From: Mimachlamys varia
Taxonomy: Eukaryota; Mollusca; Bivalvia; Pectinida; Pectinidae
Length of the DNA: 64,000 nt
Direction: 5' to 3'
NCBI GenBank assembly: GCA_947623455.1
Contig: OX392543.1
Coordinates: forward strand, 13,204,757 to 13,268,756
Below are positions 1 through 10,814 of this stretch, one piece after another. Position 1 is the stretch's first letter; each line of letters starts with the position of its first letter. The position numbers were made by a program, and so were the translations under genes. A model generated the notes under the pieces. It was given only the letters and a program-made list of their open reading frames with translations, searched no databases and had not been told where the DNA came from.

Positions 1-500
1 AATTTGGCTGGAGATATTTAATCTCAGTGTACAATTTGGCTGGATATAATTGATTTGTGTGTACAATTTGCTTGGAGATATTTGATCTCTGTGTACAATT
101 TAGCTAGAGATATTCGATCTCTGCGTACAATTTGACTGGAGATATTTGATCTCTGTGTACAATTTAGCTAGAGATATTCGATCTCTGCGTACAATTTGAC
201 TGGAGATATTTGATCTCAGTGTACAATTTGGCTGGAGATATTTTATCTTGGTGTACAATTTGGCTGGAGATATTTGATCTTAGTGTACAATTTGCTTGGA
301 GATATTTGATCTCTGCGTACAATATGCCCGGAGATATTTGATCTCTGTGTACAATTTAGCTAGTGATATTCGATCTCTGTGTACAATTTAGCTAGAGATA
401 TTCGATCTCTGCCTACAATTTAGCTGGAGATTTTTGATCTCTGTGAACTATATTTGACTGGAGATATTTGCTCTCAGTGTTCTATATTTTGGCTGGAGAC
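1..500. repeat. 32-bp minisatellite, about 15 copies, runs off the left edge
   Basis: Copies of a unit reading roughly AATTTGGCTGGAGATATT followed by TGATCTCTGTGTAC start at 1, 33, 65, 97 and 129 and so on, an exact 32-bp period for most of the array. Sequence divergence between copies is moderate (CTGTG/CTGCG and GGCT/AGCT variants), and the copies lose register near 440-500. The array is cut by the window boundary, so its true size is unknown. No coding role is visible. Confidence 0.93.
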
Positions 501-727
501 ATAGAGTCATACATGTTGGATCTAACTGACTTCTGAACACTTATCTAATGGACCAATCTGTCTAGTACTACGGGTCACATTCATTATAAATGAGATTTTC
601 AGAGTTATTGACTGATACCCATGCTAAGTCTTTAACAAACATGGTCATGCAGGGTGCATGCACGTCATGCAGTATTCTATATCAATATACATAGAAGTTT
701 AATTAGATGAAGAATGCCATAGTTGTA

Positions 728-1123
728 CAGTGGTTTCCACTTTATATCATCCCTGTTAATATCACATTCCTCTTTATATCATGTTTTTCCGAAGCACCAT
801 TTTCCCTCTATATAATCTATGTAAGTTTATTTGATTAATATCATGTATTTTGAGGTGAGTTCCTCTTAATATCATTTTTTTTAAACCAATTACATAAAAT
901 ATCACGAAAATGATGTCATTTTCATTGATTTCAGATACAACCTGTACAAACTATTGCATAGAAATGAAAAAAATAAATAACCACAAAAAATGTTGTTTTG
1001 ATGAAATAATGTCGGAAATGCACTAGATATAGTGAAATAACATGTTTCTCTTAATGTCACATTCCTGTTAATGTCATGTTTTTTGTCTGACAAATGCAAC
1101 ATGATATAAAGAGGAGTGCACTG
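728..1123. mobile_element. Non-autonomous TIR element, TA target duplication (pogo/Tc1-mariner-like)
   Basis: The left end reads CAGTGGTTTCCACTTTATAT and the right end, read inward on the other strand, reads CAGTGCACTCCTCTTTATAT. These are inverted repeats of about 23 bp with a few mismatches. A TA dinucleotide flanks both ends (726-727 and 1124-1125), as for Tc1/mariner/pogo insertions, and a CAGTG start is typical of pogo/Tigger relatives. The interior is AT-rich with several degenerate copies of TTAATATCAT/CTTTATATCAT and has no transposase. A minus-strand ORF of 66 codons lies inside and is a chance frame. The class assignment is inferred from the ends and target site only. Confidence 0.75.
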
Positions 1124-1125
1124 TA

Positions 1126-2294
1126 TAGGAAATTAATACACAGTTGCTTGTTCTGTATGAGTGTGATACTCACGCTGTTCCGTATCCATAATTCATATTA
1201 CATTTTACAAATTGTGAATCTGTCGTAATCATCCGGTTCCAATCGACCCAGCCTGCTTCACCACAAAGACTGCATGAAGTCATTTATCCTGTATCCAAGT
1301 TATTATTTTTACAAACCGACAAAACAAAAACTTTCTGTACGGTAGAAAAGGGAAATTAACATAATTTTTAAATTGATATAAAGTCAATTAATTTGCTTTT
1401 CACAATGCTGATTTCTTTAACCCTCATAGTTGATGGATTGTTATAAAACAATGGATTTTTACAAAAACGGGACATGACACTGCAGGTGACATGGTAGGAT
1501 TAGACTCATACTCATAGCTGGAGGCACAGCAAGCATTGTGCAGTTTTTTTCCTAATTTATTTAGATTTAATTCAATTGTAAAACTAAATATACAGTACAA
1601 CACAAGTATTTAATTTAATCCAATTGCCATACAGTGTTTTCTGACAAAGCCATTTAAAGTCATCGGTAGTGATAAGGGAAGGTCAGAGATAAGATTTTAA
1701 TGGATGTATCAAAGTTATATGATGGCTGTCTTGTTCAGACAAATTTCAGTTTTTTTTCAAATAGCTTCCTTCTAAATTTTGTAATACACATAGATAAACT
1801 TTGATGAGTTATATGGGCAGTTGCTGTCCTTAAATAAAGTGAGGGATTCTTTTTTTCTACCACAATACCGTGTGTTACTCCTCTCTCCAGCCATTGTATA
1901 AACGTGGTGACTTTTGGATAAATATATGTTATATATTACTAGTGGTATATGACCTTTCAATATATTACTAGTGGTATATGACCTTTCACACTTTTCATTG
2001 GTTGAGAAGTTGACATGTGACCAAAAATCATGTGGTCCAATACCATACATGTGCGGATTGTTGACATCATCATCGATTGTTGACTTCGTCATAAGTTGGT
2101 AGGAATATATACATGTATATATCAGATGATGTGTCTTTCACGCAATAGTCCGCAGTTCACTCCAGACACTGCCACTGCGACATAACATTATTGTGGTAGA
2201 AACATGCACCGGTCACATGACTCATGGTTATTGGATATGGAAGTTATTTCACTCTAAAGCTTGTGTCTTTTGTAACTTTTAGAAAATCATTAAC
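1126..2294. other. Unique AT-rich sequence with one 29-bp tandem duplication
   Basis: No gene or dispersed element was recognised here. The only structure I see is a perfect 29-bp direct duplication, ATATATTACTAGTGGTATAT plus GACCTTTCA, at 1931-1959 and 1960-1988. A 106-codon minus-strand frame at 1772-2092 spans this duplication and shows no family resemblance. I read it as chance. Confidence 0.6.
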
Positions 2295-2298
2295 TTGA

Positions 2299-2636
2299 GC
2301 ATACCTGTCAACCCTCTCTCATTATAGGAGGGAGACTCCCTCATTTTGACCAAAATTTATCAGTCTCCCTCGACATCACCCTCATATAAGTCCAAACCAA
2401 CAATACCTCAAAATCTACATCTTGTGGTCAAATGAGATCCTAATTACTGCAGGATATGTGTTATGACCTTGATAGGTGTATCTGGATCAAATAACATAAT
2501 ACTTTGTGAAGTTATTTTTATACACAATAAAGGAGAAATGCAGTTTCAGTTGCATTTCACACACTTTCTCCCTCATTGGAAATGTGGAATGACTGAGATC
2601 TCCCTCATTGGAGGTTTCAGAGATTGACACCTATGC
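2299..2636. mobile_element. 338-bp MITE-like element with TTGA target duplication
   Basis: The left end is GCATACCTGTCAACCCTCTC. The right end read inward on the opposite strand is GCATAGGTGTCAATCTCT, matching at 11 of the first 13 bases. TTGA occurs directly outside both ends (2295-2298 and 2637-2640), consistent with a 4-bp target-site duplication. The interior repeats a CCCTCAT/CTCCCTC motif near both ends, which extends the foldback potential. No transposase frame is present. The superfamily is not assigned. Confidence 0.6.
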
Positions 2637-2640
2637 TTGA

Positions 2641-2944
2641 ATGAAATAAATTTCATATCCAACAACGAGTTGTGTAACCTCTATACGTATCTTCATTTTA
2701 GTCTTAGTGCTTTTGCAATTTGCAGGGTATTAAAATTCTGGATACAGTGACATGCACTTGGGTATAGTATCATGTTTTCTGACCCATACATGCATGTACA
2801 TGGCATGTTTCTCATGATAATCAGAAATTACTTACCTATAAGTGTACATTGAGTTGCTGATTATTTGAATTTATATGTATTATCTGTTTGCCTTTTGCTT
2901 TTCTACCATTTTATGTGGGAGTCCGGATGGGAGAATACATTGCA
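2641..2944. other. Unique sequence between element and minisatellite
   Basis: About 300 bases of AT-rich sequence in which I see no gene, repeat or structured RNA. Confidence 0.5.
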
Positions 2945-3785
2945 TTCATGTTAACCAATATGTCTGTCCGGTGTATGTCTTGTTGTGATTCAAGGAGAAT
3001 AAATTCTATGTTAACCAATATGTCTGTCCGGTGTATGTCCTGTTGTGATTCAAGGATAATAAATTCCATGTTAACCATGTCTGTCCGGTGTATGTCCTGT
3101 TGTGATTCAAGGAGAATAAATTCCATGTTAACCAAGTCTGTCCGGTGTATGTCCTGTTGTGTTTCAAGGAGAATAAATTCCATGTTAACCAAGTCTGTCC
3201 GGTGTATGTCCTGTTGTGTTTCAAGGAGAATATATTCTATGTTAGCCAAGTCTGTCCGGTATATGTCCTGTTGTGATTCAAGGAGAATAAATTCCATGTT
3301 AACCAAGTCTGTCCGGTATATGTCCTGTTGTGATTCAAGGAGAATAAATTCTATGTTAACCAAGTCTGTCCGGTATATGTCCTGTTGTGATTCAAGGAGA
3401 ATAAATTCTATGTTAACTATGTCTGTCCGGTGTATGTCCTGTTGTGATTCAAGGAGAATAAATTCCATGTTAACCAAGTCTGTTCGGTGTATGTCCTGTT
3501 GTGATTCAAGGAGAATAAATTCTATGTTAACCAAGTCTGTCCTGTGTATGTCCTGTTGTGATTCAAGAATAAATTCCATGTTAACCAAGTCTGTCCGGTA
3601 TATGTCCTGTTGTGATTCAAGGAGAATAAATTCCATGTTAACCAAGTCTGTCCTGTGTATGTCCTGTTGTGATTCAAGGAGAATAAATTCTATGTTAGCC
3701 AAGTCTGTCCGGTATATGTCCTGTTGTGATTCAAGGATAATAAATTCCATGTTAACCAAGGCTTTCCTGAGTATGTCCTATCTGA
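2945..3785. repeat. 57-bp minisatellite, about 14 copies, with ORFs on both strands
   Basis: The unit is 57 bp with a few 54- and 60-bp variants. It starts ATGTTAACCAAGTCTGTCCG and ends GGAGAATAAATTCC. Because unit lengths are multiples of three and the unit lacks stops in one frame of each strand, it yields a 321-codon frame on + (2888-3853, repeating SVRCMSCCDSRRINSMLTK) and a 282-codon frame on - (2911-3759, repeating DLVNMEFILLESQQDIHRT). Length changes among copies are also in threes. Neither frame has recognisable domains, a plausible non-repeat body or splice context, so I call this a tandem repeat and not a gene. Confidence 0.92.
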
Positions 3786-6339
3786 TTCAGTGTCATCTTT
3801 CTCGGAACTCAATCTCATCAGAGTTTTTGATAAACTTTATACAGAGGTCTTGAAGTGAAGAGGTTTTCTTCCAGGTATTCCTGTTTCAGAGTTCCAAGGT
3901 CAAGGCTGAGGTTAAACGTTACTATTTATAGAAAACTGTCAAAAATTTGTGCATGGGAAATATCGTTAAGACACTTTTTCTGGTTATTTTAATATTTAAC
4001 CTGAATTATATAATTGGTTATGTTCAGAATACAGACTTAAGAATCTCTGTCCCACTACATATGTACATGTATACACTATGGTATTATATATATATAATTA
4101 CCTGTATAAAGTAGCCCTGCCCTTAACATTTGTCTGACACAGTGAAACGTTTATTATATTTTATTTATCATGTTTATTACATAGATCTCTGTTATTGAAT
4201 ATTTTAACTGGGGACCTGTTTCGTAACATAGTTTTATTTTCTGGAAGTGGTATAGAGATCCTTATGTGTTTTGGTCTATGATAGTGTACGTAGCACTGTT
4301 TGTGAACTGTTGACTGTATATATATAATACACCTGTGTACCTGTCGTAGAATACCTGGGCCACACCTGTGGACAGTATGTATGTTTATTGCTTATACAGT
4401 TGGTCAGATTTAATGTAAATGCGGGGAATACATGATTAGATATGGAGGAGAAACATGATGGATTTGTGTGTCGAGGCCATGTGTGTGTGTACTTGAAGTG
4501 TAACATGTGCTAAATACAAAATTATACATTGTACAAGCTACGTGATATCACACATGTATGTATTACACACTGATGCAGCTACTAGAATATATAGGCTATC
4601 AAATATTGTTACACCGGCAGAGATTCACTGGATTAAATTGAAGAAATTTGAGGAAAATAAAATCAGTTCCAATTGGATCAATGGCAGATTATCGGAACAA
4701 TTATTATTCTCCGCATGATAATTTTCATTTATGAAAAAAAAATAGCTTAATTTAAACACTGCTAAGTTTTGTAAATAGTATGAATTATAAATACTATATG
4801 TCCTGGATTAAATTGTATTATCTGATGGACAAAGGCATGCACAGCAAGTTTTAAACATCACAGGTGTGCTGAATTAATTAGGACTGTCGAGATAAAGACA
4901 TGATTAACATACCTACGTTAAGTTTTATTCTTAATACTGATTGTTGATATACCTGTATACAGGTAAATTATTCCAGTAATTTAAATGCACAACATGCATG
5001 GCAGTGTTGACTCTGTAAACAATTCTGAACCTAGAACAGATCCAAAGTCCAAAGACCACCGGCTGGTACCTAATATAACTATAAGGTATGATTGGTGGTC
5101 ATGTAAGATCTGCTTTTCCTGTAATTCAGCTCACTCCCCCTCCATTATAGTATTCTGCTCCCCCCCCCCTCCCCACCTCCCATGCACAATCACACAAACA
5201 TGATGCAGTAATTTCAAAACAATGCAGGTGATATGTTGCGCTAAGTAGGTCATAGTGCTACCTCATAATACCTATACGGTAGTTACCTCTGCAAGGGCAG
5301 TAAATAGACCCCTTGGCTTATAGGACATGTGTACCACTTTATCCTATATACAGGTTCCTTTCTTATTTGTTTATATATCTAAAGAACTGAATTGAATACA
5401 ATATGCATGTAACATTTAATCTTAGTTTTTATATGGTAATCATGGCAAAAAATATGTCAATTTGGCCTATGTATGTCAGGACTAAATTATAATGCTGCTA
5501 AGTCTATAGATAAATATGCATACAGTGATATTCTGGTGACAGCATTGATCCCCCCTCCCTACTTTAAGGTGAAAATAAGCATGCAGACCATCAAAAAATC
5601 AGTTGAAAAATGAAAAACAAAATTATTTTTCAATATATTTATTACCGAAATTACATCTTTTATTTTTTGGCTGCTTATTTAGCTCTTTACATGAAATCAA
5701 TTCTTTCATTTTGAGTTTTTCATGTAAAAAACAGATACCAAGACCAATGGTGTCATATGTTACACATTTACATACATGTAATATAACACTATATAGATTC
5801 CTAGTTTTTTGTACATCCTCTTTATACAATTTAAATAGTAAATAGCATCAAAGTTATATATGTAAATTAGGAACCCAAGTATCACAACAACTTATATATT
5901 CAAGCTCCGGCTGAGCCTGTAAACTTATATCTACGTGATGTGTCTGCCATAGAAATGAAATCTTTGATTCAAATTTGAAATAGTTCAGGTTGTACTGAAG
6001 TTACATCATGTTTTTGTGGTATATTAATTAAGTCCCGTACAAACCCCCTCAATTACCATTGACATGTGAAGGTGAGTGCCTCAAGGTGTCTCTGTGTAGC
6101 TTGTTAATTGGAAATGAAAATCATTAAATACTGATAGTGTTTCGTGATCAGTTAAAATATCTTTATAATGAAGTTCAATTCAATTTCTTTTTCGAAGGTT
6201 TCTTATAATTACTCATTTGAACTTTCCTACCTCGCCACATGTACAACAACAAAATTGCTTGTTTTACTGAAGGTATTTTTATTTATTATGATGTACACGA
6301 GACCCAAGGCCTAGCTAAGGCCTAGCTAGTACACAAAGT
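3786..6339. other. Unique AT-rich sequence with short simple tracts
   Basis: No supported gene. Visible details are a TTTTCTTCCAG|GTATTC junction at 3864-3879 (weak splice resemblance), a short TA run near 4087, the 14-bp palindrome ACCTGTATACAGGT at 4951-4964, and a C-rich tract at 5161-5186. Frames of 60-80 codons at 4276, 4985 and 5603-5845 show no family resemblance. Confidence 0.5.
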
Positions 6340-6880
6340 GAAACCTGGTCTTATATATATATATACCTGTATCATTTTCACCTGACAGTACACATGTAAA
6401 TTCTGGTCTGATACCTGTATTATTTTCACCTGACAGTACACAGGTGAATATACCTGTAACTAGCTACCTGTCATAATTAAGATCAAAGTCAGTACATAGG
6501 TGAAACTATGCCTAATATAGTGTAATGCTGTAGTCCTTACTTGCTCCAAGACCTATATATGCATGTACAGATATGCTACCTGTCGTGAGATCAAAGACAG
6601 GTGCAGACCTAAATGTACCAGGTACATGTCACCATTATTCAGCTCTTTGTGGCTTCAAGGTTAACCATACATATTATGCCATTATAGATACACAATACTA
6701 TATAAGTACTTAGCTAACTTTTGTACCTTACATAACATAATGGTATCTATATGTATGTAAGTATGAAGTGCTATACAAGCTTTTTTTTATACCTGTACAG
6801 GTGTGTACTACAGCATCCTAGGTAAACTATACAAGCTTTATATATACCTGTACAGGTGTGTACTACAGCATCCTAGGTAA
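6340..6880. repeat. ACCTGT/ACAGGT-rich degenerate repeats with a 56-bp tandem duplication
   Basis: ATACCTGTATCATTTTCACC is repeated with changes about 48 bp later (near 6363 and 6411). A nearly perfect 56-bp direct duplication follows at 6771-6826 and 6827-6883, each copy holding the palindrome ACCTGTACAGGT and ending CATCCTAGGTAAACT. CACCTG/CAGGTG cores are dense through the segment. There is no coding potential. Confidence 0.75.
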
Positions 6881-7041
6881 ACTGTTGTGTGTGACTAACA
6901 ATAACAGGTACATAGTTTACCTGCTGTGCTTCGTTACCTGTGTGGGATTCTTACCTGTCATAGAATGACCCCAGATGGACAGGTCACAGCTAGGACCATA
7001 CTCTCTATGTATTGTCCTTCAGTACACAGTGCCTGGTTAGC

Positions 7042-7131
7042 TTAACTCATTCACCCCTGAAACGTCATTATGGACTATTCCAACCTTTAAATCGGAAGAG
7101 TTCAAATGTGTCTTTAAGGAAAATGAGTTAA
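7042..7131 (+). mobile_element. TTAA-flanked 90-bp palindromic MITE, copy 1
   Basis: It begins TTAACTCATTCACCCCTGAA and ends AATGAGTTAA, so both ends carry TTAACTCATT in inverted orientation. The centre holds TATTCCAACCTTTAAATCGG followed by AAGAGTTCAAATG, itself able to fold back (TTCCAA against CGGAAG). The terminal TTAA on both sides resembles the TTAA target duplication of piggyBac- or Kolobok-type transposons. Six further copies are listed at about 30.1, 33.1, 36.5, 46.4, 60.6 and 61.9 kb. Confidence 0.8.
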
Positions 7132-8517
7132 CAAGTTAATAATATGATATAAGTTTTGGCATGTTTTCACTGCAATAAACATCCAAACGATCTTTACCTG
7201 TATCTTTAAGCATTCAGCTGTTTTCTAAATCATGTTTTGAAATACATGCAGAGACTTAATTTGAACAATTTTACATCAATTATAGAGATTTAAAAACAGA
7301 CACAGTCAAACCTGTTTATCCTGCACATTTTGAAGACCCTGTTTACTTCGAAGTGCCGATCCCGACCAAAACGTCACACTAAAGTATTCAAACCTGCATA
7401 ACTTGATCATGAATACTCAGATAAGTTTCTATGGTTCTACAGACTTTGAAATAACAAAGTTTGACTGTATATAATATGTTATGTCTTCACGCTAACAAAG
7501 TCTTGTATATAAATATATATCAGGACTTTTTCTCACTGGTTTGAGACGGGGCCCTTTGGTCTTGTTTTTGGAAGAAAATTGGTGAATTTGGAACAATTTT
7601 CTTCAAGAGTAAACGGCAAATTTTTAAAATAAGGTTTAGATATAAAACAATTTCAATTTGTAATGGGGCACAAAAACACCTGTTTATCTTGACTTGAGTT
7701 GGATGAGGTGTCCCTGGGTCTGTACCTGCAGTTTACCTGTCTCTATTATCTACATACAGGTGAACTGATAGGTAGACTTGTGATAGGCTCCTTAATGCTT
7801 TAGAGTATCGTTTTACCTGCCTTTTTACCTGAGCAGAAGGACCTCTGCTACCTGGAATGTTTTGTCTGTAGAGCTAGTAATGCTATACAGGGATTTTTCT
7901 AGAGAAATATTTCATTCAAGAATGTTTTTTGATTCATATGAAATTTAATCATATTTAAAATATATAATAATGACTATTTAATTGAATTGTGATTATGATC
8001 AAGAACTGCATAAATATTGAATATAAATAGTTCTTTTAATTGGATTGTACGATTATGTGTAAACTTATTTCATGGACATTTTTGCCACTAGTCATTATCA
8101 ACTACTGTATATATATGAATGCAAAATATCACTGAATTCAATTCAATTTTTATTGTATTTTACATCCAAATAACATTGTGTGGATCAGGTTGTGGATCAA
8201 GCTGTGGATCGAGCTGCAATTAAAAGAACCAAACTTGTAGTATTGAACAAACTTGTGCACTTAATTGACAGTCAAATTGTGATGTAGGAAATGGTATATT
8301 GTCTTATTGACCATATTTAATGTGTCCATACATCCCGATTATGAATCGTTATATTGGGTTTTCCTGCCTTTTTGTTTAAGGCTAAAATTCACTTCCATTT
8401 CAAGTTGTTTTATATTTCATAGGTTTTTCTCTGCACATATTCTAATTTAGTTTGTTTTGGTGATTTCTTTCTAGTAGAACAATATATTTCCTAGGGGGAG
8501 GTAAAAAAATTAAAGTT
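7132..8517. other. Unique AT-rich sequence
   Basis: No gene was recognised. The only local structure is a threefold GTGGATCAAG-like repeat of about 13 bp at 8179-8214. Confidence 0.5.
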
Positions 8518-8790
8518 TTCATTTATTTTATAAAAATTATGAAACAAGTTATCCAACTTATGTAAATCAATCTCGTTGGCCCAGATGTTAGCGTGCAAGG
8601 GGTATTATTGTGGGAGGAAACCGGAGTACCTGGAGATAACCCATGCGGTCGGGCAGGTGACCCCATATATATATATACCTTTTTATGTCCAGTCGGGGAA
8701 TCAAACCCCAGCCGTCTTTCACGGCTGCCTTGCTGAAAGGCAAGTGGGCTACCCACTGCACCACCCAATACAGTATAGGGGTGTTGATGC
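8518..8790 (-). mobile_element. tRNA-derived SINE, family B, minus strand
   Basis: Read on the minus strand, it starts with a tRNA-like head: a GGTGCAGTGGGTAGCCCACT segment as box A, and GGTTTGATTCCCC as box B. A central block follows, holding CCAGGTACTCCGGTTTCCTC and CCACAATAA. It then ends with AAGTTGGATAACTTGTTTCA and TAATTTTTATAAAATAAA. The same body and tail recur on the + strand at 41885-42098 and as a fragment at 15790-15898. The tightly conserved central block suggests a SINE superfamily domain, possibly the MetaSINE domain, which I have not verified. Frames of 66-96 codons here are by-products. A C-run at 8791-8806 adjoins the 5' end. Confidence 0.8.
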
Positions 8791-8806
8791 CCCCCCCCCC
8801 CCCCCT

Positions 8807-9180
8807 CGGTCACTTAACATTACTAAGGTTGTGTCTCGGCTATAGACATCCTCGGCATCTTTGATGGATCTATGTGTGGTCTCCAACTTTATGTGGATGA
8901 TTATAAAAGTCACTTTCCAGAGGCAATATAAGTGAATAGCGACAATCAATCTTTAAGTCTTAGTTTCAGACTGAAATCTTCGTTGGGAAATGAATGGATT
9001 TTCAACTTCATGTTACATCTATACATTTGAATATTCCGTATTTCAATCTGTCCTGCAATATATGAGTTGTCAATTCAATCAATCTCACCAGAGGCTATCT
9101 AAACCAGGACAATTCTTAGACTAATGTTTCAGAAATCTCTTATGAAAGTGAATTTGATGTAAGATGCAATAATATATTTA
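8807..9180. other. Unique sequence
   Basis: I see no gene or repeat here apart from the C-run and SINE edge to its left. Confidence 0.45.
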
Positions 9181-9546
9181 TTACAAGTTGTCGATGTATT
9201 CTATTTCATTGTCGCTATGCACTGGAACAAGTTTAGACCATTTTATGTTTTTGGGCCAATTTGATGTCAAGCTAGAATCACATTTACATATGCTGCCCTG
9301 AACAATATTAAACACAGCATTTCTTTGTGTGAAGTTTAAAAATGGACCATTTCTGTGCTGTCGGACAAGTGATGAATCTGGGTCTCTGGCATCTTTATTC
9401 CAATCCTGGTTGTGTCCTGAATCCTTGTTATTACCCTTGTGTTGTTGTGTCAAACCATTTTGGAGTCTTCGCTGCGCTAACGACAGCAATTCTGCATGTG
9501 TTTGCAGTTTAATGCGAGTTTCTGATGAATGGTCATGATTTGTCAT
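9181..9546 (-). CDS. Possible coding exon or gene relic, unknown protein, 121 codons
   Basis: This is the longest frame in the window that is not inside a tandem repeat and also has a protein-like composition. It is hydrophilic, rich in Asn, Asp, Gln, Lys and Ser, with mixed charges and no homopolymer bias (for example SETRIKLQTHAELLSLAQRR near the start). It ends in TAA, and AATAAA overlaps the stop codon. An in-frame TGA lies five codons upstream of the ATG, and I see no convincing splice acceptor between them. I recognise no domain. At this base composition a frame of this length is expected by chance about once or twice in 64 kb of double strand, so the call is weak. Confidence 0.2.
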   Translation of the reverse strand: MTNHDHSSETRIKLQTHAELLSLAQRRLQNGLTQQHKGNNKDSGHNQDWNKDARDPDSSLVRQHRNGPFLNFTQRNAVFNIVQGSICKCDSSLTSNWPKNIKWSKLVPVHSDNEIEYIDNL

Positions 9547-10198
9547 TCTCCACGAGGATCAGCAATGATAACACATCTTCTAGCTGTGGACCTTCTCAGT
9601 GACTTAATATCAAGAATTGTTTTTCTCAGAAATTTTAACTTGGAGTATTCATGACACTGCATGCAATTGTCAGAAAATACAATAATGGAAATGTCTGCTT
9701 TTAAAGTTGAAAATTGTTGTATTTTTTGTCATTTTTAAATTGAAAATATAGTTGATATACATGAATGTATACTTAGATTCTGTAAAACTGCAAATATTTC
9801 TGATATCTGTCAAAAAATTAATAAGATATACTATTTTCTCATTTTTCTGATCATCCACAAATAACGTTGTAATTATATTATATGTACATCTGTATATTCA
9901 AAAAGACGTTAAAGTTGAAGATTTTGTAAACCCCGCCCCAAATTAAGAAATTAAGAAATTAGACCAAGTTTTCATTAGTTAATAATTGCATCCTGATTAT
10001 TTGGCAACAGGAATTATTTACAACACAGACCAAAGTTTTGTTCAACCAATTTGTGGTCTCATTTAAAACAGGTCCACACCTTAATTCAGTAATTTGTATG
10101 TCGTGCATAGATAAGCTAGATAAAAAGAAATATTCAAATTAAGTTTAAACATGTATTTATCTTTATCAAAGTTCACATAATGACCACATTTACCCTAA
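9547..10198. other. Unique AT-rich sequence
   Basis: No gene, repeat array or structured element was recognised here. Confidence 0.45.
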
Positions 10199-10642
10199 AT
10201 AAACTTCTATATATAGAGGTAAATCTGATGATTTTGTGTTTTACATGTATATTAACATTATACATTTGATTAAGACTAAATAAACCCAGTGTTTTTGCTA
10301 GCAGATTTTACAGCAACCTGTGCCTTATTTAATTGGGAAAAATAAAGTAGGGTTTTCGGATAAATTGGGAAAATATTCTTGAATTTTGCTTCATTTTGGG
10401 AAAATAGCACAAATTTTGACTGGGAGGAAACAGCCTTATATCGGCTGTAAAAATGGGCAAACAAAAGCACTGAAACCTCTCTATATAAAGATTAAGGTCT
10501 GACGGTTTTGTCTTTATATGTTTCTAAACCTAGTTATACTTTTGATTTAGACTAAATAAACCTCTCTATATAAAGATCAAGGTCTGATGGTTTTGTCTTT
10601 ATATGTATGTAAACCTAGTTATACTTCTGATAAAGACTAAAG
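10199..10642. repeat. 85-bp tandem repeat, three copies, interrupted by an insertion
   Basis: Two close copies lie at 10473-10557 and 10558-10642 (each starting AAACCTCTCTATATAAAGAT and ending TAGACTAAAT or similar). A more diverged copy lies at about 10199-10281. A 186-bp element sits between the diverged copy and the next one. The tandem copies give an empty-site reference for that insertion. Confidence 0.8.
10287..10472. mobile_element. 186-bp TIR element with CAGTG ends inside the 85-bp repeat
   Basis: The ends are CAGTGTTTTTGCTAGC on the left and, read inward on the other strand, CAGTGCTTTTGTTTGC, matching at 13 of 16 positions. AAACC occurs immediately outside both ends (10282-10286 and 10473-10477). 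The neighbouring tandem copy reads through ATAAACCTCTCTATATAAAG with no insertion. CAGTG ends recall hAT elements, but those usually duplicate 8 bp, so the class is uncertain. There is no transposase. Confidence 0.7.
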
Positions 10643-10814
10643 GACTAGTGTTTGCCTTTTTACTGTAATGACACACATGTAAATACTGTTGGTATAGGGA
10701 AGTATACAGTATGTCCTATTATATGACTTCCTCATCCTCTCAGGCTAGTTTCCTGATGGCTGTACCTACTCAGGCTGTCAATCAGCTAGGTCACAAAGCA
10801 TCCTATGGTTGGAT
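10643..10814. other. Short unique sequence
   Basis: I see nothing recognisable between the two repeat arrays. Confidence 0.4.

Noticed and set aside
2888..3853. 321-codon + frame and 282-codon - frame
   Set aside because: Both come from a 57-bp tandem repeat whose length is a multiple of three. There is no domain and no splice or start context beyond the repeat.
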